Positions 1 through 6,735 are shown, counted from the stretch's first letter. The stretch: 7,063 nt of DNA from an uncultured Clostridia bacterium (GCA_946415665.1 CAMKTI010000090.1:1-7063), one strand, 5' to 3'. Notes: generated from the letters alone by a model not told the origin. Program-made: numbers and translations.

Positions 1-1778
1 AATGATATTAATAAAATGTTTAAAAAATGGAATACGGCAAGTTCAAAATAAAAAATATTGATGAACAAGAAAGCTACAGAAATAATCGACACAGCACCTA
101 AAATAACAAAAATGATTTTTAGTCTTTTATAATTCATCTGATTGTCAAATTCAGTAATGTTATTTTTATTTTGTTCTTCAACTTTAATTTTTTCTAAACC
201 CGAATTATTATTTATGTTGTCATTCGTATATTTTTCATAATTCATCTGATTGTCAAATCCAGTAATATTATTTTTATTTCCATCAGTGTTACTTACACTT
301 GTTATTTTTTTATCGGTGGTATCAGATATATTTATTTTATTTTGTTCTTCATTTTCGTCTTCTTTGTTTTTTAGCGAACTCGTTTTATTTTCTTCATCAA
401 TTGAATTTTGCGTATTATCTGCAATGTTATTCATATCTTCATTGATTTCCATTGCTTTGTTTTTAATTGTTTTGCCACTGTCATTACAATATTCATCCTG
501 AGACAAAATTCCAACCAACGCACCTGCTTGAAAGATAAATAAAACAAAATTATTTTCATTTTTTTTATTACAACTCCGGAATTCAATATATTGTTTTTCC
601 GATTGGTTTGAATTGATTTCATTTATAACGTCTTCGTTTAAATTTATTTTTAATATATCAAAAAACTTAGAATTGTCATGATGAATTATTTTATATTGAA
701 ATGCTTGCAAATATGTTAATGCTTCATCAATATCATCATAAGTGAAATGAACTCCATTCATTCCCTTTTCTAACCAAAACTTAAATAACTGGAAAATACT
801 AGATGAATACGTAAAATCTAGACTGAATTTTAATTCATCTTGTTGATTTTGTGATTTAGATAAAAATGCTGCCAACCAAAGTAAACCATAAATACTACCA
901 ATTTTAGCCGGAATTATGGCCTCAAAATTATTTAGCCAAAAGTTATCATTGATTTCATCTTTAGATAGTTCTTTTATTTTATTTTTAAAATCTGTGTCGT
1001 TTTTAAAACCACAACGTGCAATAATTATTATTCTCAACTCACTAATATATAATTTATCTTTGTTTCTTTGATGCTTAATTAAAATTTCAGTAGCATGCTG
1101 TGTCACTGCTGGTAAAATGTGTTCACGCAGTATATTATCGTCATCTACCGAAAAATCATTTTTGTCATAAACACCTTTCGGCAATGTATTTTTAAAATAT
1201 GTTTCTAAAACAAAACTAATCATGGTGTTGCCAGAAACTAATTTTATGAATGCTTGAGTATCATTCAAATCGAGCGGACCACAGAAAAATATTTGAAAGC
1301 AATATAATTCAAAAGCATATTTAGAAAGTAACTGATTATCTATTTTATCTTTTTGCGAAGCGAGCTTGTTTAACAAATTTTTTCGATTGTCATTTAACTT
1401 ATTTTTAACTACTGTCTGAGCTTCAACACTGAATTTGTTTTTCATGGAATAAAGTTCTGAGATGCTCACTTCATTAAGAAATTTTTCATCATAGGCATAC
1501 AATCCATGCTCAAAAAGTTTGTTTACAACTTCCTTTGATATGGCTCCGTCCTTACAAAAATCACAAATTAATTTTAAATTTGATATAGATATTTTAGCAT
1601 ATAATTTGACTTTATCATTATTAAACAATTTGTTACATAAATCTGAGCCCATGACATTTTCTGTTTCTATATTAACTGTTTTGTAATTTGACAATGTCTC
1701 TATGAGATTGCTAAAATTTTCTACTTTAATATTATTAAGCTCCTGTGTAATTGCTTTTATCTCTGTAGCCTTTTTCAA
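1..1778 (-). CDS. Large orphan protein with C-terminal membrane anchor, 3' end cut off by the window edge
   Basis: I do not recognise this family. The frame is open for 592 codons from a TTG start to the left edge, so the C-terminus is missing. The TTG is chosen because GGGGAG lies 9 nt upstream (1788-1793) and a strong promoter precedes it; a GTG inside the ribosome binding site is in another frame and soon stops. There is no signal peptide. Residues 1 to about 427 look soluble and mostly helical, with one hydrophobic patch at 411-425 (FVLFIFQAGALVGIL). Residues about 428-550 form a low-complexity linker rich in Asn, Glu, Asp and Lys, containing two copies of NNIT(G/E)FDNQMNY. A basic KRLK (551-554) precedes a clear membrane helix (555-578), and a second hydrophobic stretch begins near 580. 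The order suggests a cytoplasmic domain tethered to the membrane through a flexible linker. It is transcribed away from the plus-strand orphan gene at 2649. Function is unknown; the ORF itself is secure because frame and length agree exactly to the edge. Confidence 0.85.
   Translation of the reverse strand, partial: MKKATEIKAITQELNNIKVENFSNLIETLSNYKTVNIETENVMGSDLCNKLFNNDKVKLYAKISISNLKLICDFCKDGAISKEVVNKLFEHGLYAYDEKFLNEVSISELYSMKNKFSVEAQTVVKNKLNDNRKNLLNKLASQKDKIDNQLLSKYAFELYCFQIFFCGPLDLNDTQAFIKLVSGNTMISFVLETYFKNTLPKGVYDKNDFSVDDDNILREHILPAVTQHATEILIKHQRNKDKLYISELRIIIIARCGFKNDTDFKNKIKELSKDEINDNFWLNNFEAIIPAKIGSIYGLLWLAAFLSKSQNQQDELKFSLDFTYSSSIFQLFKFWLEKGMNGVHFTYDDIDEALTYLQAFQYKIIHHDNSKFFDILKINLNEDVINEINSNQSEKQYIEFRSCNKKNENNFVLFIFQAGALVGILSQDEYCNDSGKTIKNKAMEINEDMNNIADNTQNSIDEENKTSSLKNKEDENEEQNKINISDTTDKKITSVSNTDGNKNNITGFDNQMNYEKYTNDNINNNSGLEKIKVEEQNKNNITEFDNQMNYKRLKIIFVILGAVSIISVAFLFINIFYFELAVFHFLNILLIS
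129..171 (-). repeat. 43-bp direct repeat, copy 2 in gene order (within coding linker)
   Basis: This copy matches 237-279 at 41 of 43 positions. The copies are 108 bp (36 codons) apart, so both are in the same frame and encode NNITEFDNQMNY here against NNITGFDNQMNY upstream. It lies just before the basic residues and the membrane helix of the minus-strand orphan gene. The adjoining EEQNK(I/N)N coding stretch also recurs near 335-351, so the linker probably grew by internal duplication. Confidence 0.9.
237..279 (-). repeat. 43-bp direct repeat, copy 1 in gene order (within coding linker)
   Basis: This is the partner of 129-171, with two mismatches. One mismatch changes Glu to Gly in the encoded repeat; the other is silent. 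The 36-codon period keeps the frame, so loss or gain of one unit would change linker length without breaking the protein. Confidence 0.9.
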
Positions 1779-1787
1779 ATATTTTCA

Positions 1788-1793
1788 CTCCCC
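1788..1793 (-). promoter_or_regulatory. Ribosome binding site deciding the TTG start of the left orphan gene
   Basis: GGGGAG sits 9 nt before the TTG at 1778. The site runs into GTGAAAA, and that GTG frame closes after fewer than 20 codons. The TTG is therefore the only sensible start for the long frame. Confidence 0.7.
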
Positions 1794-1808
1794 AAAATTT
1801 ATATTTTT

Positions 1809-1838
1809 ATTATAAACATATAGATTATTGTTTGTCAA
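1809..1838 (-). promoter_or_regulatory. Consensus sigma-70-type promoter for the left orphan gene
   Basis: On the minus strand there is a perfect -35 TTGACA (1833-1838), an 18-nt spacer and a perfect -10 TATAAT (1809-1814). Transcription should begin near 1802, giving a leader of about 25 nt before the TTG start and room for the GGGGAG site. Both hexamers being perfect suggests strong, possibly constitutive, expression in vegetative cells. Confidence 0.85.
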
Positions 1839-1914
1839 GTACTAAAATTATTTTTTTGATATTTAATGGTAAGTTTTGATTTTTAGTAATAAAATCAAGC
1901 TTATGAAATTTTTT

Positions 1915-1933
1915 TCTCGCTTAACAAGCGAGA
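1915..1933. other. Perfect 8-bp stem hairpin in the divergent intergenic region
   Basis: TCTCGCTT and AAGCGAGA flank a 3-nt loop. Six T residues precede the stem on the plus strand, so on the minus strand the stem is followed by a run of A rather than U. On the plus strand no U-tract follows. It is therefore not a normal rho-independent terminator in either direction. It lies between the two divergent transcription units, about 80 bp upstream of the minus-strand -35 box. It could be a regulatory site or a leftover; I cannot decide. Confidence 0.5.
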
Positions 1934-1983
1934 ATTTAGTGATTAGATTATAGTAGGAAGTGGATTAAATAGCGTTGGATTAA

Positions 1984-2371
1984 ATGCTTCACTTCTTGTT
2001 TGTTATTTGTTGCTTTGTTACTTTCTTTTATTTTTTCTCGTCTTTGTCGATACTCTCTAGTAGTTTAAGTGCCGAAAAAAATCGGTTACAACCTTTTGTT
2101 AATAGGTTAGTTCAAGCAAAGGGAAAAAAAGAATCATTTGGTTTGCAAACTTCTAATCATGACCAAAATAAGACGCCATTTCAATATTACGAGAAACATC
2201 AAGCACGTGTAAAAAAATTACTTGATGATATGCAAGGGATAATTGATAATCCAGAAAAAGAAAAAAATGCTCAATGAAATCAAAGGCAATGAGCAAATTA
2301 ATCCTAATCCAAACATGATTTCCACAACAAGCAATAATAAAGAAAACAAAATCGGAGGGATTGGAGATTAA
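1984..2371 (+). pseudogene. Frameshifted partial copy of the C-terminal tail of the 950-residue orphan protein
   Basis: The open frame runs from ATG 1984 to TGA 2275-2277 (97 codons). It starts with a hydrophobic segment (residues 1 to about 25, rich in Phe, Leu, Ile and Val), then SAEKNR and a tail about 78% identical to the tail of the protein at 2649-5501 (52 of 67 aligned residues by eye). The copy has A7 at 2261-2267 where the intact gene has A6 (5392-5397). Removing one A restores a frame that ends in KIGGIGD at TAA 2369-2371, the same length as the intact gene from that point on. About two thirds of the changed codons alter the amino acid, suggesting weak constraint. The ATG is preceded directly by an in-frame TAA, has no good ribosome binding site, and no convincing promoter is visible upstream. 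The hydrophobic segment is not homologous in sequence to that of the intact gene but occupies the same place before the tail. It could instead be a live small membrane protein of 97 residues, or of 128 with slippage. Confidence 0.7.
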
Positions 2372-2436
2372 TATTTGATTATAAACAAAAATTTATTTTT
2401 AAAGCGGATGCAAGATTTTTTGCATCCGTTTTTTTT
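2058..2436 (+). repeat. Tail-and-terminator module, degraded copy
   Basis: Homologous to 5186-5568 with an offset of 3128-3131 bases. The match starts at TAGTA just after the hydrophobic segment, covers the tail-coding region, the stop, the 3'UTR and the terminator, and stops right after the U-tract. One in-frame codon is absent relative to the other copy and one A is added. Positions 2360-2423 are identical to 5490-5553 (64 nt). Confidence 0.92.
2405..2436 (+). terminator. Rho-independent terminator of the degraded copy
   Basis: CGGATGCAA pairs perfectly with TTGCATCCG across a 6-nt loop (GATTTT), followed by eight T. It is better paired than its twin at 5535-5568. The fully complementary stem has survived although the gene before it is frameshifted. 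Confidence 0.9.
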
Positions 2437-2548
2437 ATGTAAAACCGATAATAAAAAAAATTTATCATGAAGATATTTTTTTAAATAAATATTTATTCGA
2501 TGAAAAAGAAATGCCATAAAAAAATAATATTCACAGCTTAAATTTATT

Positions 2549-2577
2549 TTGCCTACAAAATTTTTTTATGATATAAT
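2549..2577 (+). promoter_or_regulatory. Extended -10 promoter for the 950-residue orphan gene
   Basis: A perfect -10 TATAAT (2572-2577) is preceded by TG one base upstream (2569-2570), an extended -10. A -35-like TTGCCT (2549-2554, 4 of 6 matches) lies 17 nt upstream. Transcription should start near 2584, giving a leader of about 65 nt. The bases between the previous terminator (ends 2436) and this promoter hold nothing else I can support. Confidence 0.75.
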
Positions 2578-2631
2578 AACAAGAATTAAAAATAAATAGT
2601 TTGTAATTAATTTATAGAGTCAAAAAAAATT

Positions 2632-2640
2632 AGGGTGGGG
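2632..2640 (+). promoter_or_regulatory. Ribosome binding site that fixes the start at ATG 2649
   Basis: AGGGTGGGG ends 8 nt before ATG 2649. A longer reading would start at GTG 2640, but that codon begins inside the ribosome binding site and would have no site of its own, so ATG 2649 is preferred. Confidence 0.7.
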
Positions 2641-2648
2641 TGTTTGTA

Positions 2649-5501
2649 ATGCAAAATAATTCAAATATAGAAATATCGTTTGATACCTTGAAAAACGATG
2701 TATTAAGAGGTGCATCAAAAGAAAATCGTGATACTTTTGTGAATTACGTGAAACTTTTTGTCAAAAAAAATAATTGGTTTCAAGTTGATAAAATAACAAG
2801 ATTTATCAAAACATATAATAAGATTTTTCCGGATGATGAAGATGGAGAAATCTTATTTGGAGTTTTAAAATTTTTTTTGGATACGGTTTTAATGCAAAAT
2901 TATGATACAAAAGTAGATAACGTTTATGACTTATTGGATGGATTTAAAAATGAATTATCTTGGGAGCAAAGTTGTGGTTTGCTTATTGATTTTCTTGATA
3001 AAGATTGGGATAGAAATCAAAACAACAAAAACCCTGAAAACGCAAAAAAAATTGTAAATAATCTCTTATCGTACTTGGAAAAATCAGAAGCGAAAAAAAT
3101 ATATGAGGATGAATCAAAATTTGGTTGCGTGAAAAAATATTTTACAAAAATTATGACTGATGTGCCTGAAATAAAAACGTCTGAATATTTATCGTATATA
3201 TCGAAAAAATTAGCTGAAACAAATCTTCCGCCACAATTTTGTTTTGAAGCTGTTTTGTCGTTTGGCGACAAAATATTGTTGCAAACGGATGTGAAAAATC
3301 TAGGTTGGCACGCTCAATTTGCTCGGTTTCGTTCAAATATTATACAGATAGTTGAAGAAGACAATTCATCAAGAAAAGAAATTCCAAATGAAAGTAAGTT
3401 TACGGCTGATATAGTGAACCATTTCGAATACTTAAGGGATTGTCATTACAATATTAAACATGGTAAACTTGGGAAACAAATATCAGGTAAACTGCTTAAA
3501 TGTTTAAATAACAAAGACGTTGATTGGAAAACAAAATTCAGCATAATGAATTATCTCAGATTTCGGGATTATTATGAATGTATAAAGCATGAAAGTTGGA
3601 GACAAGACATTCTATATGATGCTTTATTGGACTTGAAAAACATGATAAAAAGAAAATTTGAGTCGCCTGATAGTTTATTAAATGTTTTTGCAAAAATTTT
3701 TCCTCCGGTGACAAACTATAAATTTGCTAAAGGCTATCAGCGTTTATGCTGTAAATATTGGTTTTTGGATATTTTGCGTTTTGTATATTCCAAGACAGAA
3801 ATATACAAGTGTATTGAAAGTCTTAACAACACAAATGATAATGCATGGAAAAGCATATTTTTATGGGCAGTTACTACATGCTACAAGAAAGATTTACCTG
3901 AATCACAAGTTAATATTACTGATTTTTTTAAAACTCCTGGTGAGTTTTTGGATGGTTTTCTTAAAAATTATCCAGAAATAGATAAGTTTGATGCGAAGTC
4001 AATAAAACGTGCATCATATAATATTTCGGCCGCAGATTTATTTTCGTATCATATTGATGACATTAAAAGTTTTATTGAAAAAACAGACGATCCTAAGAAA
4101 TTAGTTTTATTGTTTTATATGATTTTTAAGAGAGACAGTTGTACAGCTCAGTCTCCATTAGTTGCGTTGGATATTTATATAAAATTATGCCCAAAGATAA
4201 AAGATCATTTGGAAGATACAAATGAGATAGTTCGTAAAAGTTTATCAAAAGGCTTTGAGACAGAATCATTAGTCAAAGCTTTAAAAAAAACAAGCGATCC
4301 AGAACAAATGATATTGTTAATTAACGTACTAAACGAATATTTGCGTTACAACGATATAAAAAAAATATTTAAGAATCCAAAAGATTTATTTGACATTTGT
4401 GTAAATAAATATAAGTCAAAAGAGAATAATTTTGAGATAAATGAGAATAACTGTAGATGTCCGGAACCGTTGTTAAAGATTTTAAAGGAATATGGTGAGC
4501 AAAAACTGGCGGGGTTTACTGAAGCCTTTAAAAACGAAAATGATCCGCTGGCCAAATCTTGGTTACTGGATTTAGTTAATGTTAAACAAAATTTCTTTGA
4601 GACGTATGATAACATTTTAGATTTCTTAGATAAAAATAAAAACTATCAGCAGCTGCAGTGTGTTAAAAATAATTTAAATCGCCTCATTAAAAAAAAGTTT
4701 GACGCTGGGTTCCATAGAAATGATTATTGCTGGCTGCTTGGTTTGGAAAATAATTATTATTGCGATACTACAAATTGCGACGCGTTCAATTACTCAGATG
4801 ATATTGAAAAAAGATGTAAACTAGTGTTCGGCTTATTTTTGAATAGCGACTATCGGTGTCGTACTGTAATTTCTAAGTGGTTTATTGAACCTGCTTTGAA
4901 ATATCATGAAAACATTTGGAAAGCAGTTTTAGGATTAATAATTTATGATGATGAACACAAGCAAGATATCAAAGATAAAGATGTTGATCTATGGCGGGAC
5001 TTTAACCAACTATGTTCCACAGTTAATGACTATAATTTGTACCAACAAAGATACAGTGAGCTTGATTCACAGATTTCAAACCTCAATAATCAAATAAATC
5101 AAATACTGACTTTAAATTGGAAATGGTTTACGATAATCTTCACATGTATTTATTTGTGGCGGTTATACCAATTAAAAAAAAGACTTAGTAATTCAAGTGC
5201 CGAAAAAAATCGGTCGCAACCTTTTGTTGATAGATTGAATCGAGCAAAGAAAAAAAGAGAATCATTTGGTTTGCAAGCTAATAATTGCAATCCAAATAAA
5301 CCGACGCCGCTTCAATATTATGAGAAATATCAAGCGCGTGTAAAAAAATTACTTGATGATATGCAAAAGATAATTGATAACCCAGAAAAAGAAAAAATAC
5401 TCATAAAAAATGAAAACGATGAAAAAAATGGTTCTGATATAAACGTAATTTCTACAATAAATAATAATCAAGAAGACAAAATCGGAGGAATTGGAGATTA
5501 A
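2649..5501 (+). CDS. 950-residue orphan helical-repeat protein with C-terminal membrane segment and basic tail
   Basis: I do not recognise this family. Residues 1 to about 795 have no signal peptide and look wholly helical, rich in Leu, Lys, Asp and aromatic residues. Four segments share the pattern hydrophobic-x-x-hydrophobic then T/N-x-D-P then a Leu/Ile-rich helix: near D397 (NTNDN), D481 (KTDDP), D550 (KTSDP) and D632 (NENDP), 69-84 residues apart. This suggests an alpha-solenoid of degenerate repeats, a fold used for binding proteins or peptides. A short coiled coil follows (about 797-822; L805, I809, L812, I816, I819), then a short hydrophobic segment (about 824-840, WFTIIFTCIYLW at its core) and a basic tail (843-950) ending KIGGIGD. 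No catalytic motif is visible. The tail, 3'UTR and terminator are duplicated upstream at 2058-2436. It has its own promoter and terminator and so appears monocistronic; it converges on a RodA-family gene. The ORF is certain; the solenoid and membrane-anchor readings are inference. Confidence 0.93.
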   Translation: MQNNSNIEISFDTLKNDVLRGASKENRDTFVNYVKLFVKKNNWFQVDKITRFIKTYNKIFPDDEDGEILFGVLKFFLDTVLMQNYDTKVDNVYDLLDGFKNELSWEQSCGLLIDFLDKDWDRNQNNKNPENAKKIVNNLLSYLEKSEAKKIYEDESKFGCVKKYFTKIMTDVPEIKTSEYLSYISKKLAETNLPPQFCFEAVLSFGDKILLQTDVKNLGWHAQFARFRSNIIQIVEEDNSSRKEIPNESKFTADIVNHFEYLRDCHYNIKHGKLGKQISGKLLKCLNNKDVDWKTKFSIMNYLRFRDYYECIKHESWRQDILYDALLDLKNMIKRKFESPDSLLNVFAKIFPPVTNYKFAKGYQRLCCKYWFLDILRFVYSKTEIYKCIESLNNTNDNAWKSIFLWAVTTCYKKDLPESQVNITDFFKTPGEFLDGFLKNYPEIDKFDAKSIKRASYNISAADLFSYHIDDIKSFIEKTDDPKKLVLLFYMIFKRDSCTAQSPLVALDIYIKLCPKIKDHLEDTNEIVRKSLSKGFETESLVKALKKTSDPEQMILLINVLNEYLRYNDIKKIFKNPKDLFDICVNKYKSKENNFEINENNCRCPEPLLKILKEYGEQKLAGFTEAFKNENDPLAKSWLLDLVNVKQNFFETYDNILDFLDKNKNYQQLQCVKNNLNRLIKKKFDAGFHRNDYCWLLGLENNYYCDTTNCDAFNYSDDIEKRCKLVFGLFLNSDYRCRTVISKWFIEPALKYHENIWKAVLGLIIYDDEHKQDIKDKDVDLWRDFNQLCSTVNDYNLYQQRYSELDSQISNLNNQINQILTLNWKWFTIIFTCIYLWRLYQLKKRLSNSSAEKNRSQPFVDRLNRAKKKRESFGLQANNCNPNKPTPLQYYEKYQARVKKLLDDMQKIIDNPEKEKILIKNENDEKNGSDINVISTINNNQEDKIGGIGD

Positions 5502-5568
5502 TATTTGATTATAAACAAAAATTTATTTTTAAAGCGGATGCAAGATTTTTTGCGTCTGTTTTTTTTTT
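5186..5568 (+). repeat. Tail-and-terminator module, copy in the intact gene
   Basis: This is the partner of 2058-2436. It begins immediately after the membrane segment of the 950-residue protein and ends at the U-tract of its terminator. The last residues KIGGIGD, the stop and 52 nt of the following noncoding DNA are the same in both copies, whereas the tail-coding part differs at about a third of its codons. Confidence 0.92.
5535..5568 (+). terminator. Rho-independent terminator of the 950-residue orphan gene
   Basis: CGGATGCAA pairs with TTGCGTCTG across GATTTT, followed by ten T. Seven pairs are Watson-Crick and two are G-U wobbles, which keep the stem in plus-strand RNA but would be A-C mismatches in minus-strand RNA. 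It therefore works mainly for the plus-strand gene and not for the converging rodA-like gene. Confidence 0.9.
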
Positions 5569-5601
5569 GCACAAAAAAAATTAATTGCAAGCCGATTTTT
5601 T

Positions 5602-6735
5602 TTATTCACGCGAAAAAGAATCTATGTTTAAAATGATTCCAATCGCAATCATATTTACTAACATTGAACTTCCACCATAACTTATAAAAGGCAACGGCAT
5701 TCCTGTGTTTGGCAAAATTCCACTTGCAACGCCAACGTTAATAAAAGTTTGAAAAGCAAACATTCCTGCTACTCCAGAAGCAATCAATTTACCCAAAAAT
5801 GTCCCTGATTTTTTTGCGATCAAAAAGCAAATCGAAATTATAAAAAATAATAAAAATAAAACTATGCAGCAACCAACAAAACCAAATTCTTCGCCTATAA
5901 CCGAAAAAATAAAATCGTTATGAGCTTCAGGTAAATAATTTAATTTATTTATCATGCCGTTATATAAACCTTTGCCAAATAATTTTCCGGACCCGAGCGC
6001 AAACATAGAATATTTTGTCTGATAAAAATCTTTGCTATATAAATCTGGATTAATTAACGAAAGTATACGTTGCATCTGGTACTCTTTAATTATTTTATAT
6101 TTAACAAGTTGATTCATAAAAATATGTTTACTGCTAAAAATATCCCAGAGAAAAAAAATAAATATGGGAGCAAAAATTAATAAGCTTTTATAAATATATT
6201 TATAATCTAAACCTGCCACAAATAAAATGGTTAATATTATTAGCGAAACAATTATTCCGGCAGAAAGCGACGGTTGCTTAATAATTAAAATTACAGGCAA
6301 AAAAGAAATTAATAAAATAAAAAACAACCAACGAATTTTACTTAATTGCTCAGAATATTTGCTTATTAAGCTTGACAAAAATAAAATCATGAACAGCTTG
6401 GAAAATTCAGACGGTTGAATTCCAATCGGACCAAACATTAACCATCTTGTCACAGATTTATTATCATGTTTGCCAATTATTATTACGGCTAAAAGCAAAA
6501 TTAAATTTAAAACATAAATCAAAATATAAAACTTACTTATAAAGTCATAATCAATAAAATAAAATAAAATCATTAAAAACAAACCAATCGCAAACCAAAT
6601 TTTTTGTCCGGAGAATTTATTTGAAATTATATTTACGTCATAAATATGTGTCGCACTTCCAATTGCAACTAAACCTAACAGCGCCAAAATAATTACCGAA
6701 AAAAATAATAATATATCCCTTTTTTTTAGTCTCAA
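5602..6735 (-). CDS. rodA: RodA/FtsW/SpoVE-family peptidoglycan glycosyltransferase, most likely RodA
   Basis: Members of this SEDS family polymerise lipid II into glycan strands at the cytoplasmic membrane, paired with a class B penicillin-binding protein: RodA for elongation, FtsW for division, SpoVE for sporulation. The 377 residues match the family length and contain about ten membrane helices. Visible motifs are RWL and GPIGIQPSEFSK (97-113, with E110 and K113), YQMQRILSLINPDLY (219-233), LPEAHNDFIFSVIGEEFGF (268-286, with D274 at the position of the proposed catalytic Asp), and the C-terminal signature LPNTGMPLPFISYGGSS (341-357). The usual QPDLGT of RodA reads QPSLSAG here (154-160). 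The TTG start is forced: a TGA lies three codons upstream in frame, and GGAG lies 10 nt before it. Family membership is near certain; RodA rather than FtsW or SpoVE is less so, since no partner gene is in view. No clear terminator or promoter was found for it. Confidence 0.96.
   Translation of the reverse strand: MRLKKRDILLFFSVIILALLGLVAIGSATHIYDVNIISNKFSGQKIWFAIGLFLMILFYFIDYDFISKFYILIYVLNLILLLAVIIIGKHDNKSVTRWLMFGPIGIQPSEFSKLFMILFLSSLISKYSEQLSKIRWLFFILLISFLPVILIIKQPSLSAGIIVSLIILTILFVAGLDYKYIYKSLLIFAPIFIFFLWDIFSSKHIFMNQLVKYKIIKEYQMQRILSLINPDLYSKDFYQTKYSMFALGSGKLFGKGLYNGMINKLNYLPEAHNDFIFSVIGEEFGFVGCCIVLFLLFFIISICFLIAKKSGTFLGKLIASGVAGMFAFQTFINVGVASGILPNTGMPLPFISYGGSSMLVNMIAIGIILNIDSFSRE

Noticed and set aside
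250..501. Plus-strand hydrophobic 83-codon frame
   Set aside because: It lies antisense to the Asn/Glu-rich linker of the left orphan gene; its Ser/Leu/Phe-rich composition is simply the complement of that linker.
431..622. Minus-strand 63-codon frame
   Set aside because: It is a different frame inside the long minus-strand gene, which is open across the same stretch with coherent protein-like composition.
1961..1985. TGGATTAAAT occurring twice with a 15-bp period, ending at the ATG of the short copy
   Set aside because: Only 10 bp repeat exactly, and no function or repeat family can be supported.
2484..2497. 14-bp palindrome AATAAATATTTATT
   Set aside because: It contains only A and T, is in very AT-rich intergenic DNA and has no positional link to the promoter; chance is the simplest explanation.
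5569..5601. A/T-rich inverted stretches as a terminator for the rodA-like gene
   Set aside because: Only A-U stems or a 5-bp TTGCA/TGCAA pairing with a long loop can form, too weak to call a terminator.
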